Assembly: GCF_000430725.1 (NCBI RefSeq)
Contig: NZ_AUMO01000067.1
Span: forward strand, 1-58,730
Reading direction: 5' to 3'
DNA length: 58,730 nt
Origin: Azohydromonas australica DSM 1124
GTDB lineage: Bacteria > Pseudomonadota > Gammaproteobacteria > Burkholderiales > Burkholderiaceae_C
Shown: one piece after another, positions 26,307-36,100 of the stretch
Numbering within the stretch: position 1 is the stretch's first letter
How the letters are laid out: each line of letters starts with the position of its first letter
Notes under the pieces: generated by a model
Told to the model about the DNA's origin: nothing
The model's input: the letters and a program-made list of their open reading frames with translations, nothing else
Database searches by the model: none
Translations under genes and position numbers: made by a program

Positions 26307-27113
26307 TCAGCTCAACTCAGCATCGGTATGCCGCATTTCCAGTTTGAGCCTATCGAAGATCGTTTTGTAGTAATGACCTACGTTGTGCTCGCTCCCATTG
26401 TTTTGCGAGCGTGGATGCCACGTCCGATAGCAGTGGATGTCGTTGATTTTGAAGTGCCACAACGCACGGGGCTCAATCACATCGCTGTCTGAGTATGGAA
26501 AATACTTCTTTATCAGGTAATCGTAGTGCGGCCCACAGGCAAAGATCACTGCATGCGGCTGTAGCAACTCAACTTCCTGGCGAACAAGTTTTGCAGAGAA
26601 TTCCTCCAAGGCCTGGGAATACGCCCTGGCGTTGCGGCTTCGACTTGCCCCCTTGTCAACGTCCATCTTGAGCAAGTTGCACCACACAATGGCATCGCGC
26701 ATGCCGCCGGCCAACTCTTTTTCCGCACGCCGGCGCATCTGATGAAACGGGCTACGTCCGAGCTTGCAATTCAACCGACTTTCGTAGTGCGTCAGAAGCC
26801 GCTCCACGGCATCTTCGGTCTGCAAGGCTTTGCCAAGTTTCCCCCACCATTTCCTCGTCTCTTGGCCAACAAAGAGAACACGGAAAGGCGCCTCGAAGTA
26901 GCGGGGAGAAATTTTCAGGAAGAACGGGGCAGAAAGCTGCTGTTGTTCACGACCGGAGAAATGCTCTAACGCCTTGATCTCTTGGATGGCATCGGCGTAT
27001 AACCGGTTCAACTCGGACTGTATTGTGGCGCAGTCGAATGGCGCTAAGTTCCTTTGATCTCCGACACAAACCACGTCTCCCCCAGAGTTATTATAAGTTT
27101 CCATGCTTATCAC
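26307..27113 (-). CDS. Uracil-DNA-glycosylase-fold-like protein
   Basis: A 268-residue protein (ATG 27113; a second Met three residues in). The pattern FRVLFVGQETRKWW (about 77-90), an acidic/Asn region IVWCNLLKMD (about 143-152), LQPHAVIFACGPHYDYL (about 185-201) and YRTWHPRS near the C-terminus follows the motif order of the uracil-DNA glycosylase superfamily (GQxP-like strand, central strand, HPS-like motif). The match is by eye and the first motif lacks the usual Pro, so substrate or activity may differ or be lost. It starts 24 bases after the brxHI stop and is likely cotranscribed. It might act on modified phage bases; that is inference. Confidence 0.5.
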   Translation of the reverse strand: MISMETYNNSGGDVVCVGDQRNLAPFDCATIQSELNRLYADAIQEIKALEHFSGREQQQLSAPFFLKISPRYFEAPFRVLFVGQETRKWWGKLGKALQTEDAVERLLTHYESRLNCKLGRSPFHQMRRRAEKELAGGMRDAIVWCNLLKMDVDKGASRSRNARAYSQALEEFSAKLVRQEVELLQPHAVIFACGPHYDYLIKKYFPYSDSDVIEPRALWHFKINDIHCYRTWHPRSQNNGSEHNVGHYYKTIFDRLKLEMRHTDAELS

Positions 27114-27137
27114 TCTCCTTGATCGGGCGACTTTGAT

Positions 27138-29156
27138 CTATCCATTGAAATTTCTCGCCATCACGGTTCTGCGCAATAACCCGACAGGCAAGCAGTTGCC
27201 AAACTTTATCCCGCTGGCAAGGTCGGCAACTTCCTCGTCGGTGAGCATGACGGGCGCGGTGTCAGCCGCTCCCGCTGAGACGTCCGTTGATGTAGTGGTC
27301 AGCACGGACAGCGCATCGAATGCGCGTGAGTTGAGGCTGCCAATGCGTCGCGCCAGTGTCCGGTTCGCAACGGTTCCTGCGAACGTCCACCAGCGATGGG
27401 TCGAGCCGGGCCCCGGTTGACGCGACATCAAGCCGCAAGGAATCTCATCGCGCAGCAAGTCCAAGTGCGCCCGTGCCCGTCGAGAGAGCTGCACGCCCGG
27501 CAGCGTGCCTTCGGCGAGCACATCTCGGATCGCTTGGCACACCTCGGGACCCACTGTCCGGGCCGCGCCGGTCCAGCGGGCCTTGCCGCCCTCCTTGACG
27601 GGTTCAAGCCAGGCGGTCTTGCGGCTCCATTCCACGCTCGTTACCAGCCAGCTGCGCCCGCCCAGCAGGAGCCTTGTCGCTGCGTCGTGGCCGATGAGTA
27701 CCGACGGGTCGATGTAGCCGATCTCAGTTGCTCCATGCCGCCCCAGCAGCAGGGGCGCGCCGGAGAACGACGCCAGGAGATCGCGGTAGTGGCTGCGGCC
27801 GAACTCGGCTTCCGTGGCTTGGCCCAACTGCAGCACGCCACCTGACTCGACTGCGAAGCCGGCACCGAGCATGTGCTCGACCAGCGTCTCGATTCGTGCC
27901 GCCGGCAGCTCCGTAAAGCCTTGTCCGAGGCTCTCCAGCAGCTCCATCCGAACCACCACGCCTTGCTCCAGCAGCGAAACCATAACCTGCTGCGCGACCA
28001 CCGGCCAGGGCTCGGGCGGCGGCACGACAGCCTCCACCCACGCGCGCGACCACTGTTTCGTCACGCCCAGCGCCTGCAGGAAAGCCTCGTCGGTGGTCGT
28101 GAGGAACAAGCAGTTGCGCCGGCTGCCGCTGCGCCGCCCGGTGCGGCCCATGCGCTGCAGGAAGGACGACACCGTGGCCGGCGCGTCGATCTGGATCACG
28201 CGGTCTAGATCGCCCACGTCGATGCCCAGCTCCAGCGTGGAGGTCGCCACGATCACACAGTCGCGCTCCTCGGCGAAAGCGGCTTCCGCCTGCTTTCGCT
28301 CCGAGGCGCTGAGCGAGCCGTGGCTCAGGAACGTGCGTACGCCCAGGGCACGCAGCTCGCTGGCCAGGCGCTCGGCCTGGCTGCGCGAGTCGCAGAACAC
28401 CAGCCGCTTCATGCCGCGGTCCAGCCGCGACACCACGGTGGCCGCGTTGTCCAGCGAGCCGACATGATCGATGGTGACGTCCGCATCGGTGCTCACTCCG
28501 GCGCTGCCGACGATGCCGCGCTCGCCCGTCGGCGCAAACCACGCCAGCAGCGCCTGCGGGTTGCTCACCGTGGCAGACAGTCCGATGCGCTGCGGCGGTC
28601 CGTCCGTGTAGCGCCCGATGCGCTGCAGCAGGGCACGCAGGTGCCAGCCGCGGTCGTCGCCCGCAAAGGCGTGCAGCTCGTCCACGATCACCGCGCGCAC
28701 GTTGCCGAACCAACGCTGCCGGTTCACGCGCGTGGACACCAGCATCCCTTCGATGGATTCGGGCGTGGTCAGCAGGATGTCGGGCGGCTCGTGCAGCGCC
28801 TTGGTCTTGCGCGACTGCGACACGTCGCCGTGCCACACTTCCACCCGGCGACCCACAAGCCCAGCGTAGTGGCTTAGGCGCTGCTCTAGGTTGTTGAGCA
28901 GCGCCTTGATCGGACACACGTACAGCACGCTGGTACCAGGCCAGTTCTCGCCCAGCATGCGCGATAGGATCGGGATGATGGCCGCCTCGGTCTTGCCGCC
29001 GGCCGTGGGGGCCAGCAGCAGCGCATGCAGGCCCGCATGGATCGGCTTGATGGCCTGCAGCTGCGTCGGCCGCATCGAGCTCCAGCCCAGCGAGTTGACG
29101 ACGTGGTACTGCAGCGCCGGGTGCAGGCGCTCGAACGGGTCCGGTGCGTGGGTCAC
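27138..29156 (-). CDS. brxHI: BrxHI, Lhr-like superfamily 2 helicase of type 2 BREX
   Basis: A 672-residue helicase. Walker A is LAPTAGGKTEAA (about 48-59), the DExH box is VDELH (about 159-163), motif III is GLSATVS (about 193-199), and the C-terminal RecA lobe has FCDSRSQAERLASELR, STLELGIDVGDLDRVIQID and motif VI QRMGRTGRRSG. The C-terminal region is of the Lhr kind. Lhr-like helicases named BrxHI close the type 2 BREX operon, and here the gene overlaps brxD by four bases (29153-29156). It appears intact. Confidence 0.88.
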   Translation of the reverse strand: MTHAPDPFERLHPALQYHVVNSLGWSSMRPTQLQAIKPIHAGLHALLLAPTAGGKTEAAIIPILSRMLGENWPGTSVLYVCPIKALLNNLEQRLSHYAGLVGRRVEVWHGDVSQSRKTKALHEPPDILLTTPESIEGMLVSTRVNRQRWFGNVRAVIVDELHAFAGDDRGWHLRALLQRIGRYTDGPPQRIGLSATVSNPQALLAWFAPTGERGIVGSAGVSTDADVTIDHVGSLDNAATVVSRLDRGMKRLVFCDSRSQAERLASELRALGVRTFLSHGSLSASERKQAEAAFAEERDCVIVATSTLELGIDVGDLDRVIQIDAPATVSSFLQRMGRTGRRSGSRRNCLFLTTTDEAFLQALGVTKQWSRAWVEAVVPPPEPWPVVAQQVMVSLLEQGVVVRMELLESLGQGFTELPAARIETLVEHMLGAGFAVESGGVLQLGQATEAEFGRSHYRDLLASFSGAPLLLGRHGATEIGYIDPSVLIGHDAATRLLLGGRSWLVTSVEWSRKTAWLEPVKEGGKARWTGAARTVGPEVCQAIRDVLAEGTLPGVQLSRRARAHLDLLRDEIPCGLMSRQPGPGSTHRWWTFAGTVANRTLARRIGSLNSRAFDALSVLTTTSTDVSAGAADTAPVMLTDEEVADLASGIKFGNCLPVGLLRRTVMARNFNG

Positions 29157-30463
29157 AGCTCGATGTCGTCCACCGACGCCGCAGCAGCCGCGGCGCGCTC
29201 CGTGGCGGTCATCTCACTCTCCGAGAGAGTGAGCTGGTAGTGGCGGCACGGGTCGAAGTCCGCATGCAGCTCGACCCGGTCCAGCACGTCGGCCACCAAT
29301 TTTTTGAGGAACAGCCGCGGCGCCACGCCGACCTTGCCGCCCAGCCCGCCAGCCACTGCGCGGGAGAGCGTGTCGAGGTAGGCGTCGTCCACCACGGCAC
29401 GCAGTCGCGCCTCCTGCGGCCGCCCCTGCGCGTAGATGTCGCGCACCCGCCGGCCCACCGCCATGAGCGAGCCGCCATCGAAGGCGGCCAGCCGGATCTG
29501 CACCGCGCGCGGGTTGTCGAAGCGGCGATCAGTGGCGAAGTCCACATGCAGGCGCTGCGCCAGGGGCGGCAACCGCTGCACACCCTGCGGGCCGTCGAAG
29601 AAGGCCGGCGTGCCGGTGACTACCAGGTACAGGCCCGGAAAGCGCCCGGCGTCAATCTCGTCGATCCACTGCCGCAGCGCGTTCAGGCCCCGCTCGCGCG
29701 TGTCGGCGCGCATGCGCTGCAGCGTCTCCACTTCGTCAAGGACCAGCAGCAGCCCCGAGAAGCCGCTGTCGCGCAGGATGGTCAGCAGCCCGACCAGGAA
29801 GTTGGCCGCGCCGAAGTGGTCCAGGTCGCCCTTGATGCCGGCCGCGCGCTTAATGCTCGCGGCCACGTTGGGCTGGCCGGAGAGCCAGCTGATCAGGCCG
29901 TCCGCCAGCGCCGTGTCGCCCACTGCCAGGGCCTTGCGGTAGGCCCGCAGCACCGCGGAGAACGCCGGTGCGGCCTGTGCGATGGCCGCCAGGCGCTGCT
30001 CCATGAGCGCATCGGTCTGCGCCAGCAGCGCCTCCTCGTCGTTCTCGTCCACGGTGCCCTGTGCCAGCACGTCCTGCTCCAGCGCATAGAACCAGCCGTC
30101 GATCACGCTGCGGAAAGCGCCCATGGGCGTGTCGGCCGTTCCCAGGCGCTCGACCAGGCGGCGATAGACCGTCTCCAGCTTGTGCAGTGGCGTCTCGGTC
30201 TCGTTGATCTGCACCTCGCTGGCGGCAAAGCCCCGGACGCGGGCCCGTTCCTGCAGCCAGCGGCCAAAGAAGGTCTTGCCGGTGCCGTACTCGCCGCGCA
30301 CGGCCTTGAAGCCGCCGCGCCCGGCCGCCACCGCGGCCAGCTCCTCGTCCAGCGTGGGCGCGAAGGCATCGATGCCCACCGCCAGGACGTCCAGTCCGCT
30401 TTGCGGCACGGTGCCGCGGCGCAGGGCGCCCACGATCTCGTCGCGTCGGGCGGCACTGATCAT
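29153..30463 (-). CDS. brxD: BrxD, ATP-binding protein of type 2 BREX
   Basis: A 436-residue P-loop ATPase beginning MISAARRDEIVGALRRGTVP. Walker A is GEYGTGKTFF (about 57-66) and Walker B is GLLLVLDEVETL (about 240-251). Size and motif layout fit BrxD, an ORC/Cdc6-like ATPase of BREX type 2. Four-base overlaps with pglZ upstream (30460-30463) and brxHI downstream show tight translational coupling. No lost motif is apparent. Confidence 0.88.
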   Translation of the reverse strand: MISAARRDEIVGALRRGTVPQSGLDVLAVGIDAFAPTLDEELAAVAAGRGGFKAVRGEYGTGKTFFGRWLQERARVRGFAASEVQINETETPLHKLETVYRRLVERLGTADTPMGAFRSVIDGWFYALEQDVLAQGTVDENDEEALLAQTDALMEQRLAAIAQAAPAFSAVLRAYRKALAVGDTALADGLISWLSGQPNVAASIKRAAGIKGDLDHFGAANFLVGLLTILRDSGFSGLLLVLDEVETLQRMRADTRERGLNALRQWIDEIDAGRFPGLYLVVTGTPAFFDGPQGVQRLPPLAQRLHVDFATDRRFDNPRAVQIRLAAFDGGSLMAVGRRVRDIYAQGRPQEARLRAVVDDAYLDTLSRAVAGGLGGKVGVAPRLFLKKLVADVLDRVELHADFDPCRHYQLTLSESEMTATERAAAAAASVDDIEL

Positions 30464-33183
30464 CGCGCGCCTCCCGGAACCGTGATGCCGAACTGCTGAC
30501 CCAGCAGGCCGAGGTTGATCTCCACCGTGCCGCTGGCCTCATCGACACTCAACACCGCCACCTGGTCCACGTTGAGCACGCGACGCGCACCGCTGAGCCA
30601 ACCGCCGATGCGGAACTCGGGCAGCCCCAGGCGCTGCGCCAGCGCCGTGCGCGAGAGCTTGCCGCCGCGTTCCTGCAATGCCGACAGGGCGTGGCGCATC
30701 GCCTCGTCCGTCGGTGCTACCCGGGCCGCCAGCTGGCGTTGCGAGGCGTAGGTAACGCAGCCCAGCAGGGCGCCGATCCAGTCGGGCGGCGCAACCGCCG
30801 GCTGAGATTGCGCCGGCGCCGGTATAGGCGCATCGAACAGCGCCTGCTGCGCCTCGTGCACCTGCCGTGCGCGGCGCGATGCAGGCGCGGGCGCAGGTGC
30901 AGGCGAGGACAGGGGAACCGTGGACTGAACGGCGGGCTGCGACAGCAGCGGCAGGTCCCACCATTCCGGCTGTACCGGCACGGCGGGCTCCCAATCGGGA
31001 AGGCTAATGCCGAAGGGTGCGAACACGCTCAGCGGCACGATGACCTCTTGCGGCGACACGCCACCGTGGTAGCCGTTCTTGCGCCCGGTATAGCGAGCCG
31101 TTTCGCTCCACAGCGCAACGACCGCTCGCTCGCCGTCGCTTGTCAGCACACGGCTGCCTTCCATCACGATCTCGTCGGCTGTCTGCACCTGGTTGCCTAC
31201 GCGCCAGCGGTCGCTCTGGCCACCTGGCAGCAGCCGGGTACCGTCCTCCAGCAGGTGGCCATGGTCGGCGGTAACCACCACCACCCGCTGCGCCTCCCGT
31301 GCCTCGCGCAGCAGCGGCAGCAGCAGGCGCAGGTCGTCCAGGCTCCAGCGCTGGTGCAACTGGTCCGGGCCGCTGAGGTGGTCGTCCACCGCGTTGTAGA
31401 CCACCCCCACCACACGCTGTTGCGAGTCGGCGATGGCCGCGCGCACCTCGGACGCCAAGTTACCCGCGTCGCTGAGATCGCCCTTGTGGAACAGCCAGGG
31501 CGGGGCATCGGCGCGGCTGGCGGCCTGCAACGCGGCATGGCTGGCGAAGCCGGGCTTCTCCTGCGCTGCGGCGCCGGTCGTGAGGCGGCCGCACAGCAGG
31601 CTGGCGCGGCTGACTTCCGTCACCGTCGGCAGCGCCGCGGCGCCGAACAAAGGGGCTCGCGTGCCCGCAGGTACCCATTCCGCCCAGCCCAGGCGATCCG
31701 GCTGCGCGAACAGCTCGCGGAAGATGCTCACGCTGAGCCCGTCCACCACCAGCAGCAACACGCGCTGCGGCGGCTTGGACGCCAGCGGCGCCACCACGCG
31801 GTCGAGAATCTGCTCCACAGGCACCAAGCGGCCACTTGCCGCGGCGGGCTGCCTGTTCCACGCCTGGAGTGCATCTGCGAAGGCCCGTGCCGAGGCATTT
31901 CGGCGCGCCGCCACGGCGCCGCGCAGCTGCAGCAGGGCCTCCGACACCTCGGGCAATTCGTCACCGCCCAGCAGGCGAAAACGTGCCCAATCGACGAATG
32001 CGCCCTCATCGGCTTGCCAAGCGGCGGCCTCCACGAGTGAGGACGCCGTGGTCGCCGGCGAGGTCAGCCAGCGGCACAGGCGCCGCGCCATGACCACCCG
32101 CTCGGCGCGTTGCGACTGCACCGCGGCCAGGCCGTGACTCAGCACTTGGTCGGCCGATGCCTCCACCTGGAGCAGCGCCGTGGTGGCCGGAGCCTGTGCA
32201 TGCCGCAGCACGGCCGCGCCGAAGGCCCGCAGGCGCTGATCGAATGCCGACGGCAGCAGAGTGCTCAGATGAGCGAACTCGCCCGCGCGCAACTCCGCCA
32301 GCAGCCGGTCCGCACGGTCCAGTGCCGCTCGGCAACGTTCCGGCCCGTCGTGGCGCACCAGCTCGCGCGCTGCGGCGGCCCAGGCACGGCCCTCAGCCAC
32401 GCCGACGTGGATGTCGCCGACGTAGCGCTCCAGCCGAATGGCGGCATGGCCCAGCGTCGCCTGGCCTTCGCCCTGCGGCGAAAACAGCACGTCGCACACC
32501 AAGCCCAGCGGCAGGGCGTCGGCCGTGCGGCCGGCTTCGACGCAGGCCACGGCCATGGCGCCGGCCATGCCGCTGGCGGCTGCCAGCCAGCGCTGAGCTT
32601 CGCTGCGCGCCGCGCCCGGCAGCAGGTTCATCGAGGCGTCCGCATCGGGCCGCAATGTCCAGCGCAGCAGCGTCACCGCGTCAGGGCGTGCATCGGGCAG
32701 CTGCAGGAAGCGCTGCAGCACGGCTCCCCAGGCCGTTTCCAGATCCAGGAATCCGCTGGCCACTGGCGCATACGGGCCTTGCGCGGCGCCGTCGATGAGC
32801 ATCTGCGGCATCCAGCTGTGGCGTCCCAGGCGCGCGTCAGTATCCCGGGCGCCGAAAAGCTGACGCACCATGTCCCAGCCCTGAGGCTGGAACACGCGGC
32901 GACTCGACAACCTCGCGGCGATGTCGTCGGCGATCTCGTGCGTCCCCAGAGGCGTGAGCAGCACCGCGCCGGATTCCGGGCCTGCGTCCTCCAGGCCGGC
33001 CAGCGCCTCGCGCAGCGCCAGCATGGACTCGCACCAGCGCAGCTCGAAGCGCCGCCCCTGGGCTTGCAGCTGCGCCGGCCAGGGCTGGCGTGCCGCGCAG
33101 CGGATAGCCAGGGCCTGGGCCTTGGCATCGCGTTGTAGTTCAGCTTCCAGTTGCGCCGCGATCTGGGCGGTGGACACGTTCAT
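30460..33183 (-). CDS. pglZ: PglZ, alkaline-phosphatase-like BREX protein
   Basis: A 907-residue protein. The PglZ phosphatase-like core lies in the C-terminal half: VLLLVVDGLSVSIFRELFAQ (about 469-488) provides the metal-binding Asp, TEVSRASLLCGRL follows, and VVVVTADHGHLLEDG (about 634-648) carries the DHG metal ligands. The N-terminal half is a long helical region typical of the type 2 variant. PglZ is the hallmark gene of all BREX systems. It overlaps pglY by four bases (33180-33183) and brxD by four. Confidence 0.92.
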   Translation of the reverse strand: MNVSTAQIAAQLEAELQRDAKAQALAIRCAARQPWPAQLQAQGRRFELRWCESMLALREALAGLEDAGPESGAVLLTPLGTHEIADDIAARLSSRRVFQPQGWDMVRQLFGARDTDARLGRHSWMPQMLIDGAAQGPYAPVASGFLDLETAWGAVLQRFLQLPDARPDAVTLLRWTLRPDADASMNLLPGAARSEAQRWLAAASGMAGAMAVACVEAGRTADALPLGLVCDVLFSPQGEGQATLGHAAIRLERYVGDIHVGVAEGRAWAAAARELVRHDGPERCRAALDRADRLLAELRAGEFAHLSTLLPSAFDQRLRAFGAAVLRHAQAPATTALLQVEASADQVLSHGLAAVQSQRAERVVMARRLCRWLTSPATTASSLVEAAAWQADEGAFVDWARFRLLGGDELPEVSEALLQLRGAVAARRNASARAFADALQAWNRQPAAASGRLVPVEQILDRVVAPLASKPPQRVLLLVVDGLSVSIFRELFAQPDRLGWAEWVPAGTRAPLFGAAALPTVTEVSRASLLCGRLTTGAAAQEKPGFASHAALQAASRADAPPWLFHKGDLSDAGNLASEVRAAIADSQQRVVGVVYNAVDDHLSGPDQLHQRWSLDDLRLLLPLLREAREAQRVVVVTADHGHLLEDGTRLLPGGQSDRWRVGNQVQTADEIVMEGSRVLTSDGERAVVALWSETARYTGRKNGYHGGVSPQEVIVPLSVFAPFGISLPDWEPAVPVQPEWWDLPLLSQPAVQSTVPLSSPAPAPAPASRRARQVHEAQQALFDAPIPAPAQSQPAVAPPDWIGALLGCVTYASQRQLAARVAPTDEAMRHALSALQERGGKLSRTALAQRLGLPEFRIGGWLSGARRVLNVDQVAVLSVDEASGTVEINLGLLGQQFGITVPGGAR

Positions 33184-36100
33184 CGGCTCGGTCCCCGCCG
33201 TTGCAGCCGCCAGCTCAGTGACAGTTCGAGCGCGGCGTCGTCCTGCAAGCGGATCTTCAGGTCTTCCAGGACTCGCGCAGCCTCAACACCTCGCACTTGC
33301 AACTGCCGCTCCTCGACCACAGTCGTGGCCTCGGGTGCGGGTGGCAGCTCGGGCTCGGGCGGCTGCGGGCCGGACGGCGGCGGTGGCGGCGGGGAAACCG
33401 GCGGCGGCGGTGCCACCGTCAACAGCCGTACCGCATCGCGTTCCAGCTCATCCAACCGGGCCTTGAGCGGCACCACATGCTCGTCGGCCAACAGTCCTTC
33501 AGCCAATCGGCTCAGCACGGCGTCGGCCTTGGCGCGCCGCGGGTCCGTGTCGCCCAGTTGGCCCAGCGCGTCGAAGATGGCCCAGTTGGCCCCGTCCAGC
33601 GCTGTTGCCACGGCTTGGGCGTGTCCCAGGGCGCGCGCCACGGCAGCTTCGGAGCTTTCCAGCGTGGCGGTGGCCAGCGCATCGATGAGCGCCAGGTTCT
33701 CCGACTGCGCGACCGCCGCCAGCAACGCCAAGGCGGACTCCGCCGAGCGTTGACGTGCGCTGGGCTGGCCACTGGCGTAGCGCGCGCAACGGTCTTTCGC
33801 CGCGCTCACCAGTCGCGTAACACCGTCACGCTTGCCCGTGGCCTCGCGGCGTACGTCATCGATCAGGCGGGCGACGTTGGCCGCGTTGAGCGTCTGCGGC
33901 AGGGTCAGACCGAACAGCGACGCGGCACGTTGCACCGCCACGTGCCAGTGGCTTGTGTCGGGCAGCGCCTGCTCGACGAGCTCCAGCGTGTCGCCCAGGT
34001 TGTCGAGCGACGGCTCCACCGGCCCGCCATTGAGCAGGAAGCGCCGGTTGGTGAGTGCCGCGAAGCTCAGGATGACGAGGTTCTGCAGCTCCACCGGCAG
34101 GCCCATGGGCTGCGGCTGGTCGAGCCACTGTCGCAGCTTGGCCACCGTAAGCTTGCCGTTGCCTTCACGGGCGTGAGCCTGAGCGAAGCGCGTGACCCAG
34201 TGCGGCTCGACCAGTAGATGCGTCTCCGTCGTGCGCCCTAGCTGCAGCAGGTCCACGACCGCACGCACTTGCCGACGCACAGCGTTGTCGGCGATGTAGC
34301 TGCGCCTGTCCGGTGCCTCAATGGCCTTGAGCACCTCGGGCCAAACCTTCCGTACCAGTTGCGGCTTGATCTCCTGCTCGAACTCCGGATGGGCAGGGTA
34401 CTGGTGGCGCAGAAGTTGTCCCAGCAACGACTCGAACGCTGCTTTGAAGTCCGCTCCCACTGGCGGCCTGGGCGAGAAGGTGGTGTCCAGCGAGCGGAAC
34501 TGCTGGTCGGGCGTGAGCGGGTTGATCAGTGCATCGCTCAGCTCGCTGCTGATGCCGTAGGCCGCATCGAGCTGGCTGCGCAGCTTGCCGCGCAGTTGGT
34601 CGCGCTGGTTTTTCGCCAGCGCCTTGGCCTGCACGCGGTCCACGAAGGAGAGGTGGTTGGCGAAATCGTCGAAGCGTTCGCCTTGGAGGATGTGCTCCAG
34701 CACCACCAGGCGGCCCAGGTCGGACAGTGCCTTGGGACTCAGGAACGAAGACAACCACACCAGGGTCTGCGTGTCGCCGCCGCGGTACTCGTCCAGCTTC
34801 GCCAGGTCGTCAAGCGGCCCGAAGGTGCCTTCGTCGAAGGGGAAGTCCAGCACCACGGTCCATTCCCCGTCGCGGCCGCGCAGCCGGTCCTGGCTCATCT
34901 CGCGCACGTTCTCGAACACCAGCGCCACCTCGCGCGGCGTGCCGCGCCAGGTGAATGCATAGCTCGTGAACAGGCTGGCCCCGTCGGTGATGCCCAACTG
35001 CTCGAACAACGTCTCGCGGATCTTTTTGCGGCGGTTGCCGGCGTTGTCCACCACGCCCTCGGCCGCACGCAGGATGGGCTCGATGTCCACGCCCGTGACC
35101 TGGATCGAGATGACGGAGTTCTGGTCCTCGGGCGTGAGCTTGATCTCGCCGACTTCTGAGGCCCAGTCGCGGCACTTGCGCCACATGTCCTGCACCTCGC
35201 GGCCCGGGATGGGCGAGCGGAAGGTGCCGTGATTGAGCGCGGCCAGGCGCTGAGCGGTCAGGCCCTTGAGCGCCTCCACCTCCGGCACCAGCGCGCCCAG
35301 CAGCAGCGTCTTGATCAAGCGCGCGTCGTTGCGCAGGTTGCGCGCCGGCCCGGCTTCGGCTTGCCCCAGGCGGATGGCCTCCCAGGTCACGTTGTGCTGC
35401 CGCTCCAGCATCGGCAGCAGGCGCCGGTTGTAAAGCTGCTTGGCGTTTTCGAAGTGCAGCCGCATGCCTTCGGAGAAAGGCTCATCGCCCTCGGCGATCA
35501 CGTCCCACAGGTCGCCCACCGGGATGATCTGGCCCAGCTCCAGGTCGCTGCGCCGGTCCACCAGCAGCTGCAGCATCAGCTTCAAAGCCGTGCGCTCGCG
35601 CTGCAGCGCCGCTGACACTGCGATGAGCGTCTGTACCAGCGCTGGCGAGAAGGGGTAGACCTTGCGGAACATCTCCCGCTCGCCAGTGCTGGTGAGCAGG
35701 GTGTTGAGTGCGTCGGCGCGCATGCGCAGCACGTCATCGAACGTCGCCTGCAGCGTGGCGCGCGCAGCCTCGCTCACCGGGCGCAGCACGCGCTTCTCGG
35801 CGATGGCGGGCAGGTTGCGGTCTTCCAGCGTGATGCGGTGGAAGCGCGCCTCCCAATGGCGCAGCACGTCGCTGAACTGCAGTTGCACCGCGCCGGCGAG
35901 GTTTTCGCCCACGAGGTCGCGCAGGTCACGCTGGCGGGCCACGAAGCTGATGAGCGGCACTGGCCGGTCGGCATTGGTGGCCTCCACCAGCTTCACGAGC
36001 TTGGTGCCCTCGCGGCTGACGAAGCTCACGTCGCCGGCGCGGCTGGCCAGCCACAGCACCAGCTCGTCGAGGAACAGGATCACCGCGTCGTAGCCCAGGG

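Noticed and set aside
27138..29156. Stand-alone Lhr DNA-repair helicase
   Set aside because: Four-base overlap with brxD and the complete type 2 BREX context make BrxHI the better call.
29144..30499. Long plus-strand frame of 451 codons
   Set aside because: It is antisense to brxD, whose P-loop and overlaps are clear; the plus-strand translation is low in natural motifs.
30691..32040. Plus-strand frame of 449 codons opposite pglZ
   Set aside because: Gln/His/Arg-rich shadow of pglZ.
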